A DNA stretch of 64,000 nt from an uncultured Pelagibacteraceae bacterium (GTDB taxonomy: Bacteria; Pseudomonadota; Alphaproteobacteria; Pelagibacterales; Pelagibacteraceae): assembly GCA_902599955.1 (NCBI GenBank), contig CACKHK010000003.1, positions 16,001 to 80,000 of the forward strand, given 5' to 3'. Below are positions 10,744 to 20,238 of this stretch, one piece after another (positions within the stretch are counted from its first letter, which is position 1; the number at the start of each line of letters is the position of its first letter). The position numbers and the translations under genes are program-made. Below the pieces are notes generated by a model. The model ran no database searches. It had not been told where the DNA came from and was given only the letters and a program-made list of their open reading frames with translations.

Positions 10744-12426
10744 TTAAACGGTTTTGACAGTCGTTCTCTTTATGATGATGTACTGTTGAGCCATTGTTAA
10801 TATGTTATTTATAGTCCAGTAAATGACTAGTCCAGCCGGGAAAGGAGCTAATATCACTGTTAAAAATAAAGGGAAAAACATAAATATTTTTGCTTGGACA
10901 GGATCAGGTGGTGTTGGATTTAGTTTTTGTTGCATCCACATTGAAACACCCATTAAACAAGGCCAAACACCAATAAGTAAAAAAGAAGGAGGGTCCCATG
11001 GAATTAATCCAAACAAATTAAATATAGAAGTAGGATCCCTTTCACTTAAATCTTTTATCCAACCAAAAAATGGCTGATGTCTCATTTCAATAGTTACAAA
11101 TAAAACCTTATAGATGGCAAAGAAAAATGGAATTTGTATGAAAATTGGAAGGCACCCGCTGATTGGATTAACTTTCTCTCTTTTGTAAAGTGCCATCATT
11201 TCTTGTTGAAGTTTCATTTTGTCTTCTTTATGTAGCTCTTTGAGTCTTGTCATCTCTGGTTGGAGAACTTTCATTTTAGCCATTGATTTAAATGAGTAAT
11301 TAGCAAGTGGAAAAAATACTAATCTAATACAAGCAGTAATCATAATAATTGCTATTCCAAAATTTCCAGCAAGATTAAAGAAATATTGAATTGCAAAAAA
11401 TAAAGGTTTAACGATAAAGTAGAACCATCCCCAATCTATAGCCAAATCAAACTTGCTAATATTTTCAGTTTCAGCATAGTCATCAATAACATTTACTTCT
11501 TTTGCCGCAACTATTGCTTTGATAGAATTAGTTTTTATTTCATTAGCACCAATTTCAGTTGCATCTGTTTCTATAAAATTTGCTCTAAATTTATTTTTAT
11601 AATCAAAATCAGACCTGAAACTTTTCCCATTTTCTGGAATTAGACTAGCAATCCAATATTTATCAGTAATGCCCAGCCATCCAGTATCCGCATTTATAGA
11701 GTATTTTTTTTCCTCAATATCATCATAATCCTCTTCAACTAATTGATCGTCAAAGACACCAATCAGTCCCTCATGCAAAATATAAAAATTTGTTACGTCT
11801 GGTGCAGTGTTTCTTATGATTTGACCGTAAGGATAGAAATTATAAGTTTTATCAGACTTATTTTCTATAGTTTGCTTAATGTCAAAAAGATATTGATTAT
11901 CAATACTAATTTCTTTTGTAAATTTGATATTCTGATTATTTTTCCAACTTAATTTTACAGACGAATTTGGTGTAAGTTTCTTATTTCCCTCAATCTCCCA
12001 CAATGTTTTTGAATTTGGTAGGTCAATATTTTTATTAGTTGATGCCCAACCAGTTTCTACATAGTATCCATTTTCAGATTGTTTAGGATTTAATAGTACA
12101 ACATTATCATCTCCATTTAGAGTGTTTGTATAATTCTTAAAAGTTAAGTCGTCTATAGATGAACCGAGCAATGAAATTGAACCTTTAATTTTATCATTTT
12201 CGAATAAAATTCTTTCATTCTCCTCCAAAGCTTCATCTCTTGAAATCTTAATTATTTTCTCATCTTGAGCTAATGAAGGTGCATCTGATGAAGAATTTTG
12301 ACCTGAAGTGTTTTTATCATTTGAGATATTTTTTTGATCCACGACAGGAGGAGCAAAAAATAAACTGTAAAGTATTATGACAGCTGCGCTTAAAGATATC
12401 GCTGCAATTACATTTTTTGTATCCAT
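10744..12426 (-). CDS. yidC: membrane protein insertase YidC
   Basis: 560 aa, periplasmic domain plus conserved C-terminal insertase TM core; next to yidD/rnpA/rpmH. Confidence 0.97.
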   Translation of the reverse strand: MDTKNVIAAISLSAAVIILYSLFFAPPVVDQKNISNDKNTSGQNSSSDAPSLAQDEKIIKISRDEALEENERILFENDKIKGSISLLGSSIDDLTFKNYTNTLNGDDNVVLLNPKQSENGYYVETGWASTNKNIDLPNSKTLWEIEGNKKLTPNSSVKLSWKNNQNIKFTKEISIDNQYLFDIKQTIENKSDKTYNFYPYGQIIRNTAPDVTNFYILHEGLIGVFDDQLVEEDYDDIEEKKYSINADTGWLGITDKYWIASLIPENGKSFRSDFDYKNKFRANFIETDATEIGANEIKTNSIKAIVAAKEVNVIDDYAETENISKFDLAIDWGWFYFIVKPLFFAIQYFFNLAGNFGIAIIMITACIRLVFFPLANYSFKSMAKMKVLQPEMTRLKELHKEDKMKLQQEMMALYKREKVNPISGCLPIFIQIPFFFAIYKVLFVTIEMRHQPFFGWIKDLSERDPTSIFNLFGLIPWDPPSFLLIGVWPCLMGVSMWMQQKLNPTPPDPVQAKIFMFFPLFLTVILAPFPAGLVIYWTINNILTMAQQYIIIKRTTVKTV

Positions 12427-12429
12427 AAA

Positions 12430-12672
12430 CTACTTTTTCTTTTTGATAGGATCAAATCCTTCGCCACCACCTAAAAATTTTACAGGGTGACAACTTAGAA
12501 TTCTTTTGAATCCGTTAATACTTCCTTTAAAAATTCCATACTCTTTTAGACTTTCTATAAAATAATCTGAACATGTCGGAAGATATCTACAGTTGTTTCC
12601 TAAAAATGGGGATATTACCATTTGATATGATTTGATAGTTTTGATCATTAAATATTTTATAAGTTTATTCAT
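12430..12672 (-). CDS. yidD: membrane protein insertion efficiency factor YidD
   Basis: YQMVISPFLGNNCRYLPTCSDYFIESL. Confidence 0.95.
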   Translation of the reverse strand: MNKLIKYLMIKTIKSYQMVISPFLGNNCRYLPTCSDYFIESLKEYGIFKGSINGFKRILSCHPVKFLGGGEGFDPIKKKK

Positions 12673-13010
12673 TTAATCTTTTTAAAATCCTCAAGTGTTA
12701 CCATTTTTATTTTATCATAAGGATCATTGTTAACAGATATTCTTGCAATTAATAAATAGCAATAATTTAGATTAATATTAATTGTTTTTAAAGCATCATT
12801 CATTATATTTCTTAATCTTCTTTTTATTCTATTTCTAATAACAGCATTTCCTAATTTTTTTTTAGCTACAAAGCTTATATTTAATTTGCTTGTATTTTTA
12901 TCTGAGAGTTTTTTAAAGAAAATTGTTAAATACTTATTAGAAATTTTTTTTCCACCAAGAATCGACTTAAAGTCCTCATTTTTAGAAAGGCTAACAATCT
13001 TTTTTTTCAT
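12669..13010 (-). CDS. rnpA: ribonuclease P protein component
   Basis: AVIRNRIKRRLRNIM motif; downstream of rpmH. Confidence 0.93.
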   Translation of the reverse strand: MKKKIVSLSKNEDFKSILGGKKISNKYLTIFFKKLSDKNTSKLNISFVAKKKLGNAVIRNRIKRRLRNIMNDALKTININLNYCYLLIARISVNNDPYDKIKMVTLEDFKKIK

Positions 13011-13147
13011 TAAGCGTTTGTTAATTTTTTTCTTCCTTTAGCCCTTCTTCTTTTTAATACTTTTCTTCCACCCTTAGTTTTTCTTTTAGCTCTAAAGCCA
13101 ACAGCCTTTTTTCTTTTTCTATTACTTGGTTGATATGTACGTTTCAT
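13010..13147 (-). CDS. rpmH: 50S ribosomal protein L34
   Basis: Not in the ORF track (too short); minus-strand translation [45 protein letters not shown]. Confidence 0.96.
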   Translation of the reverse strand: MKRTYQPSNRKRKKAVGFRAKRKTKGGRKVLKRRRAKGRKKLTNA

Positions 13148-13230
13148 TGTTGTTAAATTAATGTTAAATTTCGGTAGTTATACAAATATATGTATATAAG
13201 TACAGTGATTTTTAATAAGTTAAAAAATCA

Positions 13231-13950
13231 ATGAATAGAGAAAAAAAAATTAAAGTATTTTTAGGCTCTGCTTACATTTTGATAGTATTTGTTTTTTTAT
13301 TGTTCTTTTTTAATAAATTTTCATTTCAGGATTTTTCTAGTTATGAACTAATAAGAGAAAATAGAAATGCTTTAGAAGAAATTAAAAATGGAAATATTTT
13401 TATATCAAGTATTATTTTTTTATTAGGTACTATAGTATGGGTTCTTTTGTTAGGTTTTGGTTCACCTGTATTTTTAGTCGGTGGTTTTATTTTTGGAAAG
13501 TGGTTAGGAACTTTGCTTATAGTATTTGGTTTATCAATAGGTGCAACACTTTTATATGTATTTGCTAATTACTTTTTAAAAGATTTAGTTGAGAGGAAAT
13601 TTTCATCACGTTTTAGTAATTTAACTGAAAAATTTAAAAAGAATGAACTTATTTTTTTTTTAATTTATAGATTTATTGGTGGTATTCCTTTTTTTATTTC
13701 AAATATTTTACCAACAATTTTTAATGTTAAAGTTAGAAACTTTTTTTTAGGTTCAATAATTGGAATGACCCCACAATTATTTGTTGGAGCATCTCTTGGA
13801 GCTGGCTTGAGTAAGATTTTAGAAGAAAATGCTGAGGTTCCAACTATTCTTGAACTAATTTTTACTCCAGATATTTATTTGCCAATTCTTGGTATTATAA
13901 TTTTAGTTTTAATTGGATTTATATTTAAAAAAAAATTTTACACAAAATAA
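13231..13950 (+). CDS. TVP38/TMEM64 (DedA-like) membrane protein
   Basis: Multi-TM; GSPVFLVGGFIFGKWLGTLLIVFGLSIGATLLY, YRFIGGIPFFISN. Confidence 0.8.
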   Translation: MNREKKIKVFLGSAYILIVFVFLLFFFNKFSFQDFSSYELIRENRNALEEIKNGNIFISSIIFLLGTIVWVLLLGFGSPVFLVGGFIFGKWLGTLLIVFGLSIGATLLYVFANYFLKDLVERKFSSRFSNLTEKFKKNELIFFLIYRFIGGIPFFISNILPTIFNVKVRNFFLGSIIGMTPQLFVGASLGAGLSKILEENAEVPTILELIFTPDIYLPILGIIILVLIGFIFKKKFYTK

Positions 13951-13953
13951 AAC

Positions 13954-14027
13954 TGGTGCCCTCACCCAGAATTGAACTGGAAACTCATCCTTACCATGGA
14001 TGTGTTATACCATTTAACTATAAGGGC
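13954..14027 (-). tRNA. tRNA-Thr (GGT), CCA encoded
   Basis: Cloverleaf: GCCCTTA/TGAGGGC acceptor, CATCC-ATGGTAA-GGATG anticodon arm, GTTCAATTC T-loop. Confidence 0.93.
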
Positions 14028-14122
14028 AATATTTAACTCAAATTAGTGTATAAATTTAATTTTTTCAAATTATTGCCTTAATTTTTTTTTAAAATAAGTT
14101 ATATCTAGCTAAGGAAAATGTT

Positions 14123-14320
14123 ATGGGAATTCACTACACATATGGAGCTAATAAAAACGCAAAGCTCATGGAAAAAAAAGCAAAAAGAGAAAAAAAACTT
14201 GCAGAAAAAAGAGCCAAGAAGCAAATCAAAACTGGACCAGCAAAAATAGAAGATGATAAAACAATTCCTATTGATCAAGTTATCACTCTAGATCATCTTA
14301 CAAATCCTGACAAAAAATAA
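14123..14320 (+). CDS. small Lys-rich hypothetical protein
   Basis: 65 aa ORF MGIHYTYGANKNAKLMEKKAKREKK..., in line with downstream ORFs. Confidence 0.65.
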   Translation: MGIHYTYGANKNAKLMEKKAKREKKLAEKRAKKQIKTGPAKIEDDKTIPIDQVITLDHLTNPDKK

Positions 14321-14323
14321 ATT

Positions 14324-14428
14324 ATGACTTCAAAGAAAAATAATTTAAGTAAACTTGAACTTGCTTTAAGAAAAAATTTAAGAAAGAGAAAAGAATTCCA
14401 AAAAAAAACAAAGAAAAAAAATAAATAA
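14324..14428 (+). CDS. 34-aa highly basic micro-protein
   Basis: [34 protein letters not shown]; starts 4 nt after the upstream stop, and its stop codon overlaps the dcd start by 1 nt (TAATG). Confidence 0.6.
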   Translation: MTSKKNNLSKLELALRKNLRKRKEFQKKTKKKNK

Positions 14429-14982
14429 TGTCAGTTCAATCTGATAAGTGGATTATTCAAATGGCCAGAGATAATGATATGATTTCTCCATTTGAAGATA
14501 AACAAGTTCGAGGTGATAAAATATCATTTGGTGTATCATCATATGGTTACGATGCAAGAGTCTCTGACGAATTCAAAATTTTCACTAATGTTAATTCTGA
14601 AATTGTAGATCCAAAAAATTTTAAATCTTCTAATTTTATTACTAAAAACTCATCAGAATGTATAATACCACCTAACTCTTTCGTGTTAGCAAGAACAGTA
14701 GAGTATTTCAAAATTCCAAAAAATGTTTTGGTAATTTGTTTAGGAAAATCTACCTATGCAAGATGTGGAATAATAGTTAATGTTACGCCTCTTGAACCAG
14801 GGTGGGAGGGTCATGTAACTTTAGAATTTTCAAACACAACCCCATTGCCAGCAAAAATTTATGCTAATGAAGGTGTTGCACAATTTGTGTTTATCAAAGG
14901 AAATGAAGATCCATCAGTTTCATATGCAGATAGAAATGGCAAATATCAGGGCCAAAAGGGAGTTACACTTCCAAAAATATAA
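14428..14982 (+). CDS. dcd: dCTP deaminase
   Basis: [34 protein letters not shown]. Confidence 0.96.
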   Translation: MSVQSDKWIIQMARDNDMISPFEDKQVRGDKISFGVSSYGYDARVSDEFKIFTNVNSEIVDPKNFKSSNFITKNSSECIIPPNSFVLARTVEYFKIPKNVLVICLGKSTYARCGIIVNVTPLEPGWEGHVTLEFSNTTPLPAKIYANEGVAQFVFIKGNEDPSVSYADRNGKYQGQKGVTLPKI

Positions 14983-14984
14983 TA

Positions 14985-16247
14985 ATGGACAAATTTATTG
15001 TAAAAGGCCCTAGTAAATTAAAGGGAGAGATTGCAATTTCAGGTTCTAAAAATGCTGCTTTACCAATACTAGCATCAACGATTTTATTTGAAAAAGAAGT
15101 TGTAATTAAAAATTTACCAAGAGTGAAAGATATAGATACAATGATTAATCTTTTAAAATCCCTTGGGTCAATAATAAAATTTAGTAAAGATAAAAAAACT
15201 GTTAAAATAACAAAGAAAAAAAAACATAAATTTTTTGCCTCATATTCTCTTGTTAGAACAATGAGGGCTGGAATTTTAGTTTTAGGTGCCCTGGTTGCTA
15301 AGTATCAAAAATCTATTACCTCTTTGCCTGGAGGCTGCTTAATTGGAGCAAGACCTATAAATTATCATTTAAATGCACTTAAAAAACTTGGAATGAAGTA
15401 TGAAATCAAAAAAGGTTACATACATGCAAATTCTAAAGGAAAACTAAAAGGTGCAAAAATTAGATTTTCAAAAATCAGTGTTGGGGCAACTGAAAATACA
15501 ATTATAGCAGCATGCTTAGCGAATGGAATTACAATACTTAGAAATTGTGCAATTGAACCAGAAATAATCGATTTAATAAATTTTTTAAAGTCTGGTGGTG
15601 CTAAAATAAAATTTATTGGTAAGCGGACTGTTAGGATTGAGGGAGTAAAAATTTTAAAAAGTACTATTTACTCAGTTATGTCAGATAGGATAGAAACTGG
15701 AACTTTTTGTGTCGCAGCATGTTTGACTGGTGGTAATTTAAAGATTAATAACTTTGATCCTAAAATTATAAAAGCAGAACTAACTTTACTGAAGAAGGTT
15801 GGAGCTAAAATTAAAACAAGTAAAAATCAAATCCATATACTAGGTCCGAAAAAAATTAAAAATATCACCAATTTGGTCACAAAAGAGTACCCAAATTTTC
15901 CAACAGATTTGCAAGCACAATTCATGGTTCTTTTATGCAAGGCAAAAGGAAAAAGCTCAATAACGGAGAGTATTTTTGAAAATAGATTCATGCATGTTGC
16001 TGAATTAAGAAGATTAGGTGCTGAAATCATAATAAAAAAAAATAAGGCTTTAATTTTAGGCAGCACAAATTTTAAGGCTGCAGAATTAATGTCTAGTGAC
16101 TTAAGAGCATCAGTTGCATTAGTTCTAGCAGCACTTGTTGCCAAAGGCACATCTATTATTAATAGAATTTACCACTTAGATAGAGGATATGAAAATATAG
16201 AGAATAAACTCAGAAAAGTAGGTGTAAAAATAAGACGTATTAGTTGA
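14985..16247 (+). CDS. murA: UDP-N-acetylglucosamine 1-carboxyvinyltransferase
   Basis: GSKNAALPILAS, LPGGCLIGARP (catalytic Cys), YPNFPTDLQAQ. Confidence 0.97.
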   Translation: MDKFIVKGPSKLKGEIAISGSKNAALPILASTILFEKEVVIKNLPRVKDIDTMINLLKSLGSIIKFSKDKKTVKITKKKKHKFFASYSLVRTMRAGILVLGALVAKYQKSITSLPGGCLIGARPINYHLNALKKLGMKYEIKKGYIHANSKGKLKGAKIRFSKISVGATENTIIAACLANGITILRNCAIEPEIIDLINFLKSGGAKIKFIGKRTVRIEGVKILKSTIYSVMSDRIETGTFCVAACLTGGNLKINNFDPKIIKAELTLLKKVGAKIKTSKNQIHILGPKKIKNITNLVTKEYPNFPTDLQAQFMVLLCKAKGKSSITESIFENRFMHVAELRRLGAEIIIKKNKALILGSTNFKAAELMSSDLRASVALVLAALVAKGTSIINRIYHLDRGYENIENKLRKVGVKIRRIS

Positions 16248-16654
16248 TGGAAAATCAATACTTAAAAAAGATAATTGCACAATCTCCCGAAGATCTTAAT
16301 GTCATTTCAGCTTGCTGTTCTGAAGGGAGAGTAAATATAAAAGATGTTAAGTATTTAGCTTCAAATAAGATTTTCCTGATGTCTATATTAAGGCTTAGCA
16401 AAGAGGAGGAAAATAAAAATAAGCAAATAAACAGTATTATTAAATTTGAATTTATAAATTCTTCTAAATCAAAGAATATCGACCAAAAAGACCCGAATCT
16501 TACATTAGAACTCTTAACTATTGATATTTTTAAGAAAGAGCAAAACTTTGAAATAATTATGTTATTTTCGAAAAATAGAATTATAACTCTCTCCGCTGAG
16601 GTAATTGAAGTAACACTAGAGGATCAAAAATTAGAAAATGATAAAACAAATTAA
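16244..16654 (+). CDS. DUF2948-like protein
   Basis: 136 aa between murA and hisD, an alphaproteobacterial context; SPEDLNVISACCSEGRVNIKDVKYL. Confidence 0.65.
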   Translation: MMENQYLKKIIAQSPEDLNVISACCSEGRVNIKDVKYLASNKIFLMSILRLSKEEENKNKQINSIIKFEFINSSKSKNIDQKDPNLTLELLTIDIFKKEQNFEIIMLFSKNRIITLSAEVIEVTLEDQKLENDKTN

Positions 16655-17903
16655 TTGTAATAAAAAAAACTATTTAGATAATTTAACAAAATTTCTAGAC
16701 GCTAGAAGGTCTTCAAAAAAACCTGAAAATAAAATTATATCCAACATCCTTAGCAACATTAAGAAAAATAAAAATAAAGCACTTATAAAATATGAAAAAA
16801 AATTTAGTAAAAATAGTCAAATTAAGCCAAGCATTAAAGAAATAAATAATGCAATTAAATTTCTAGATCCTAAGATTAAAAAAGCAATTGATTTTGCATT
16901 AAAGAGAATATTCAATTTTCACATTAAACAAAAAAACAAGAATATTTTATATAAAGATAGTTTAAATAATAAAATAGAATATAAATATGTGCCAATCCAA
17001 TCAGTAGGAATATATGTTCCAGCAAACTTGCCATCTACATTGTTGATGAATGCAATTCCTGCAAAAATTGCGGGTGTAAAAAGAATTGTACTAGCAAATC
17101 CAAAAAATAATGGAAAACTAAATCCAGCAGTTTTATATGCAGCAAAAAAACTAGGAATAAATGAAATTTATTCTATGGGAGGAGCGCAAGCAATTGGAAG
17201 TTTGGCTTATATTCAAAAAGTAAATAAAATTGTTGGCCCTGGTAATATCTTTGTTGCTGGCGCTAAAAGGCAGGTTTTTGGAGATGTAGGTATAGAAGGT
17301 ATGATTGCAGGCCCTTCAGAAATAACAATATTAGCAGATGGCAAAACTAATTTGAATGAAGTTACAACATCAATGATTGGTCAAGCAGAGCATGATGTAA
17401 ACTCACAGTGTATTTTAATTACAAAAGATATAAATTTAATTAAAAGATTTAAAAAAGATTTGATTGCAAAATTAAAAAAAATACCAAGAAAAAGAATTGC
17501 AGCTAGAAGCATCAAAAATAATGGACTTATTCTAAAAGTAAATAATGATAAGCAGATTATAAATGTAATTAATGAAATAGCTCCTGAACATTTAGAGTTA
17601 AATGTAAGTAACTACAAAAAATATAAAGATAAAATTTTTAATGCAGGAAGTATTTGCATAGGTAAGTACTCTCCTATGGCGTTAAGTGATTATGCTGTTG
17701 GCACAAACCACGTATTACCCACAAATTCATCTGCTAAATTTTCTTCAGGATTAAGTCTTAGTGAATTTTATAAAAAAATCAGCCTGATAACACTCTCAAA
17801 AAAAGGTGTTGAGAAAATAGGAGAATACGCTAAACATCTCGCTGAGTATGAAGAATTAAAAGGTCATGCTTTGAGTATAAAATCTAGAATAAGGAGAAGG
17901 TAA
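16638..17903 (+). CDS. hisD: histidinol dehydrogenase
   Basis: [41 protein letters not shown]-like motifs. Confidence 0.97.
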   Translation: MIKQINCNKKNYLDNLTKFLDARRSSKKPENKIISNILSNIKKNKNKALIKYEKKFSKNSQIKPSIKEINNAIKFLDPKIKKAIDFALKRIFNFHIKQKNKNILYKDSLNNKIEYKYVPIQSVGIYVPANLPSTLLMNAIPAKIAGVKRIVLANPKNNGKLNPAVLYAAKKLGINEIYSMGGAQAIGSLAYIQKVNKIVGPGNIFVAGAKRQVFGDVGIEGMIAGPSEITILADGKTNLNEVTTSMIGQAEHDVNSQCILITKDINLIKRFKKDLIAKLKKIPRKRIAARSIKNNGLILKVNNDKQIINVINEIAPEHLELNVSNYKKYKDKIFNAGSICIGKYSPMALSDYAVGTNHVLPTNSSAKFSSGLSLSEFYKKISLITLSKKGVEKIGEYAKHLAEYEELKGHALSIKSRIRRR

Positions 17904-17905
17904 TA

Positions 17906-18124
17906 TTGGCAAAACAAGACTTGTTAGAGTTCAAAGGAAAAGTAATCGATCTTCTTCCCAATGCAATGTTCAGAGTACAATTAGATGAAAATAAACAAAT
18001 TGTAACTGCACATACTGCTGGGAAGTTAAGAAAAAATAGAATTCGAGTTTTGCAAGGTGATAATGTTACTGTTGAGATCAGTCCTTACGACCTATCAAAG
18101 GGACGAATTATTTTTAGATTTTAA
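17906..18124 (+). CDS. infA: translation initiation factor IF-1 (TTG start)
   Basis: 72 aa S1-fold: [49 protein letters not shown]. Confidence 0.97.
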   Translation: MAKQDLLEFKGKVIDLLPNAMFRVQLDENKQIVTAHTAGKLRKNRIRVLQGDNVTVEISPYDLSKGRIIFRF

Positions 18125-18129
18125 ATTTT

Positions 18130-18205
18130 GGCTTCGTAGCTCAGTTGGTAGAGCAGAGCCCTGAAAAGGCTTGTGTCGCTGGTTCGAGTCCCGCCGAAGC
18201 CACCA
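18130..18205 (+). tRNA. tRNA-Phe (GAA), CCA encoded
   Basis: GGCTTCG...CGAAGCC acceptor; anticodon loop CTGAAAA; GGTTCGAGTCC T-arm. Confidence 0.96.
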
Positions 18206-18224
18206 CAAACTGTAAAAAGTGCGC

Positions 18225-18254
18225 TTGATTAAAGCTTGCATTCAATTTTAAAAT
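18225..18254 (+). promoter_or_regulatory. candidate sigma70 promoter for csp
   Basis: TTGATT - 18 nt - TAAAAT, about 70 nt upstream of the csp ATG. Confidence 0.35.
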
Positions 18255-18322
18255 CTAATAACTATCCCGCTAGCTGAAGTTTAGCTAAGTTTAATACAAT
18301 AAAGAAAGAGTAAACAAAAAGT

Positions 18323-18535
18323 ATGAGTACATTAAAAGGTAAAGTAAAGTGGTTCAACGGTAAGAAGGGCTACGGTTTTATAGAAAGAGAAGACGGAGAA
18401 AAAGATTGTTTCGTTCATGCAAGCGCAGTTCGTGAAGCAGGACTTCGTTTTTTGAATGAGAACGACGCTGTAGAATTTGAAATTCAGGATGGAGATAAAG
18501 GTCCTAGCGCTGTAAATTTAAAGAAAACATCTTAA
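18323..18535 (+). CDS. cold-shock protein (CSD family)
   Basis: [31 protein letters not shown]. Confidence 0.96.
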   Translation: MSTLKGKVKWFNGKKGYGFIEREDGEKDCFVHASAVREAGLRFLNENDAVEFEIQDGDKGPSAVNLKKTS

Positions 18536-18556
18536 AATTTATTTCATTTAAAATTT

Positions 18557-18599
18557 TGTATAGGAATATAGTAGGCAAGCCTACAAATATTCCTATACA
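18557..18599. repeat. 43-nt perfect-arm hairpin (tgtataggaatat/atattcctataca plus gtagg-CAAG-cctac)
   Basis: Inverted repeat read directly; 13-bp outer and 5-bp inner stem; no following T-tract. Confidence 0.85.
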
Positions 18600-18609
18600 A
18601 TACATACTT

Positions 18610-18629
18610 GCATTTTAAGTTTAAAATGC
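18610..18629. repeat. short hairpin gcatttta-agtt-taaaatgc
   Basis: 8-bp perfect inverted repeat. Confidence 0.6.
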
Positions 18630-18645
18630 TATTTAACTCCCATGA

Positions 18646-18726
18646 TTATAAATAGTTACATCCTTGTATCTCACAAAAGACATCATTTTCATGCTGGCTT
18701 ACAGCTAGCTATTTAACTATTTATAA
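18646..18726. other. candidate structured RNA: 13-bp closing stem ttataaatagtta/taactatttataa with an internal GCTGGC-TTACA-GCTAGC hairpin
   Basis: Inverted repeats read directly in a 229-bp noncoding interval. Confidence 0.4.
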
Positions 18727-18764
18727 ATTTAAATTTAACTCTAATTAGTATAAAACAACAATAA

Positions 18765-18839
18765 GCCCTGGTGGTGAAATGGTTATCACGTCAGTTTGTG
18801 GAACTGAAATTTTTGGTTCGATCCCAAGCCAGGGTACCA
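18765..18839 (+). tRNA. tRNA-His (GTG), CCA encoded, no encoded G-1
   Basis: GCCCTGG/CCAGGGT acceptor; anticodon loop TTGTGGA; GGTTCGATCCC T-arm; base before position 1 is A. Confidence 0.94.
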
Positions 18840-18843
18840 AAAA

Positions 18844-20238
18844 ATGAAGAAAGAAAATAAATTAATACCTGGGTTACCACCAGGGTTTGAAGATCGTTGG
18901 GATAAAAAACTCCTTCTCAAAAAAAAGCTTTTATCAGCAATTGAGAATGTTTTTATTAAGTTTGGTGCTGAGCCACTAGAAACTCCATCGTTTGAGATCA
19001 GTGAAAATATTGGATCATTTTTGGCAGAGGATGAAACTAATCCTATGTCTGATGTATTTTCATTTAAAGATGGAGACAAAAATATTACTCTTCGATACGA
19101 TCTATCAAGTCCCCTAGCAAGATTTGTTGCTCAAAATAATCAAGAGTTACCCTCAATTTATAAAAGATACGCTATTCAAAATGTATTTCGTAATGAAAAG
19201 GCAGGCAATGGAAGGTATAGAGAATTTTTGCAAGCAGATTTTGATATTGTTGGAAAAGTTAATTCCTCACAGGCTAATGCTGAGCTTTGTAATTTAATTT
19301 CAGCAGCATTACTTGAATGTGGACTAAAGAAAGATCAATTTACAATCAATGTAAGTAACAGAAAAATAGTTCAGGGACTATTAGATGATTTAAAAATATC
19401 TGAAGAAAAACAGTTAAAAGTTATTAGAGCAATTGATAAACTTGATAAGCCTGGTTTTGGATTAAAAGGTGTAGAAGATCTCTTAAGAAAAGAAAGAAAA
19501 GATAACAGTGGAGCCATTACAAAAGGTGCTGATTTAAATGATGAGCAGGTTGATAAAATATTAAAATATCTGAAAATTAAGGAGTTAAAAGAGCTAAAAC
19601 AAAGCTTAAAAAATCCATTGTCACAAGAGGGAATAAAAGAGTTGGAAGAATTTTTTGTGGTTCTTGGGTATGGATCAAGTTTAGATCAAGTAAAAACTAA
19701 TTTCACAATTGTGAGAGGTTTAGCTTATTACTCTGATTTTATTGTAGAAACAAATTTAAATTTTAAAGTTACAAATAACAAAGGAAAAGAAGTAGATATC
19801 GGCAGTGTTTGCTCAGGAGGAGCCTACGCTAAGCTTATATCAAGATTTAAAGGTGTAGATATTCCAGGAACAGGTATAAGTTTTGGTGTAGACAGACTTT
19901 TATTTGCATTAATGCAATTAGATCAAATTCAATTAGATGAACAAAAACCAGTTTTGGTATGTGTAATGGATCAAAAATATTTACAAAATTATTACGAAAT
20001 TTTAGACCTCTTAAGACAAAATAATATTAATGCTGAAATATTTTTAGATTCTAAAAAAAATCTTGGTAAACAGCTTACTTTTGCAAACAAACGCCAATTA
20101 CCAGTTGCTATTATTTGTGGGGAAAATGAGTTTAAAGATAATACGGTGACAATTAAAAATTTAAAAGGCATTAAGGGAGAGAATAATAAAACTTTTTCAA
20201 AGAAAGATTTAATTAATGAAGTCAAAAAACTTATCTGA
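18844..20238 (+). CDS. hisS: histidyl-tRNA synthetase
   Basis: RNEKAGNGRYREFLQADFDIVG, IVRGLAYYSDFIVE; class II aaRS; followed by hisZ-hisG. Confidence 0.94.
   Translation: MKKENKLIPGLPPGFEDRWDKKLLLKKKLLSAIENVFIKFGAEPLETPSFEISENIGSFLAEDETNPMSDVFSFKDGDKNITLRYDLSSPLARFVAQNNQELPSIYKRYAIQNVFRNEKAGNGRYREFLQADFDIVGKVNSSQANAELCNLISAALLECGLKKDQFTINVSNRKIVQGLLDDLKISEEKQLKVIRAIDKLDKPGFGLKGVEDLLRKERKDNSGAITKGADLNDEQVDKILKYLKIKELKELKQSLKNPLSQEGIKELEEFFVVLGYGSSLDQVKTNFTIVRGLAYYSDFIVETNLNFKVTNNKGKEVDIGSVCSGGAYAKLISRFKGVDIPGTGISFGVDRLLFALMQLDQIQLDEQKPVLVCVMDQKYLQNYYEILDLLRQNNINAEIFLDSKKNLGKQLTFANKRQLPVAIICGENEFKDNTVTIKNLKGIKGENNKTFSKKDLINEVKKLI

Noticed and set aside
18786-19079. 97-aa minus-strand ORF over tRNA-His and hisS
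   Set aside because: Antisense to tRNA-His and the hisS 5' end; spurious.
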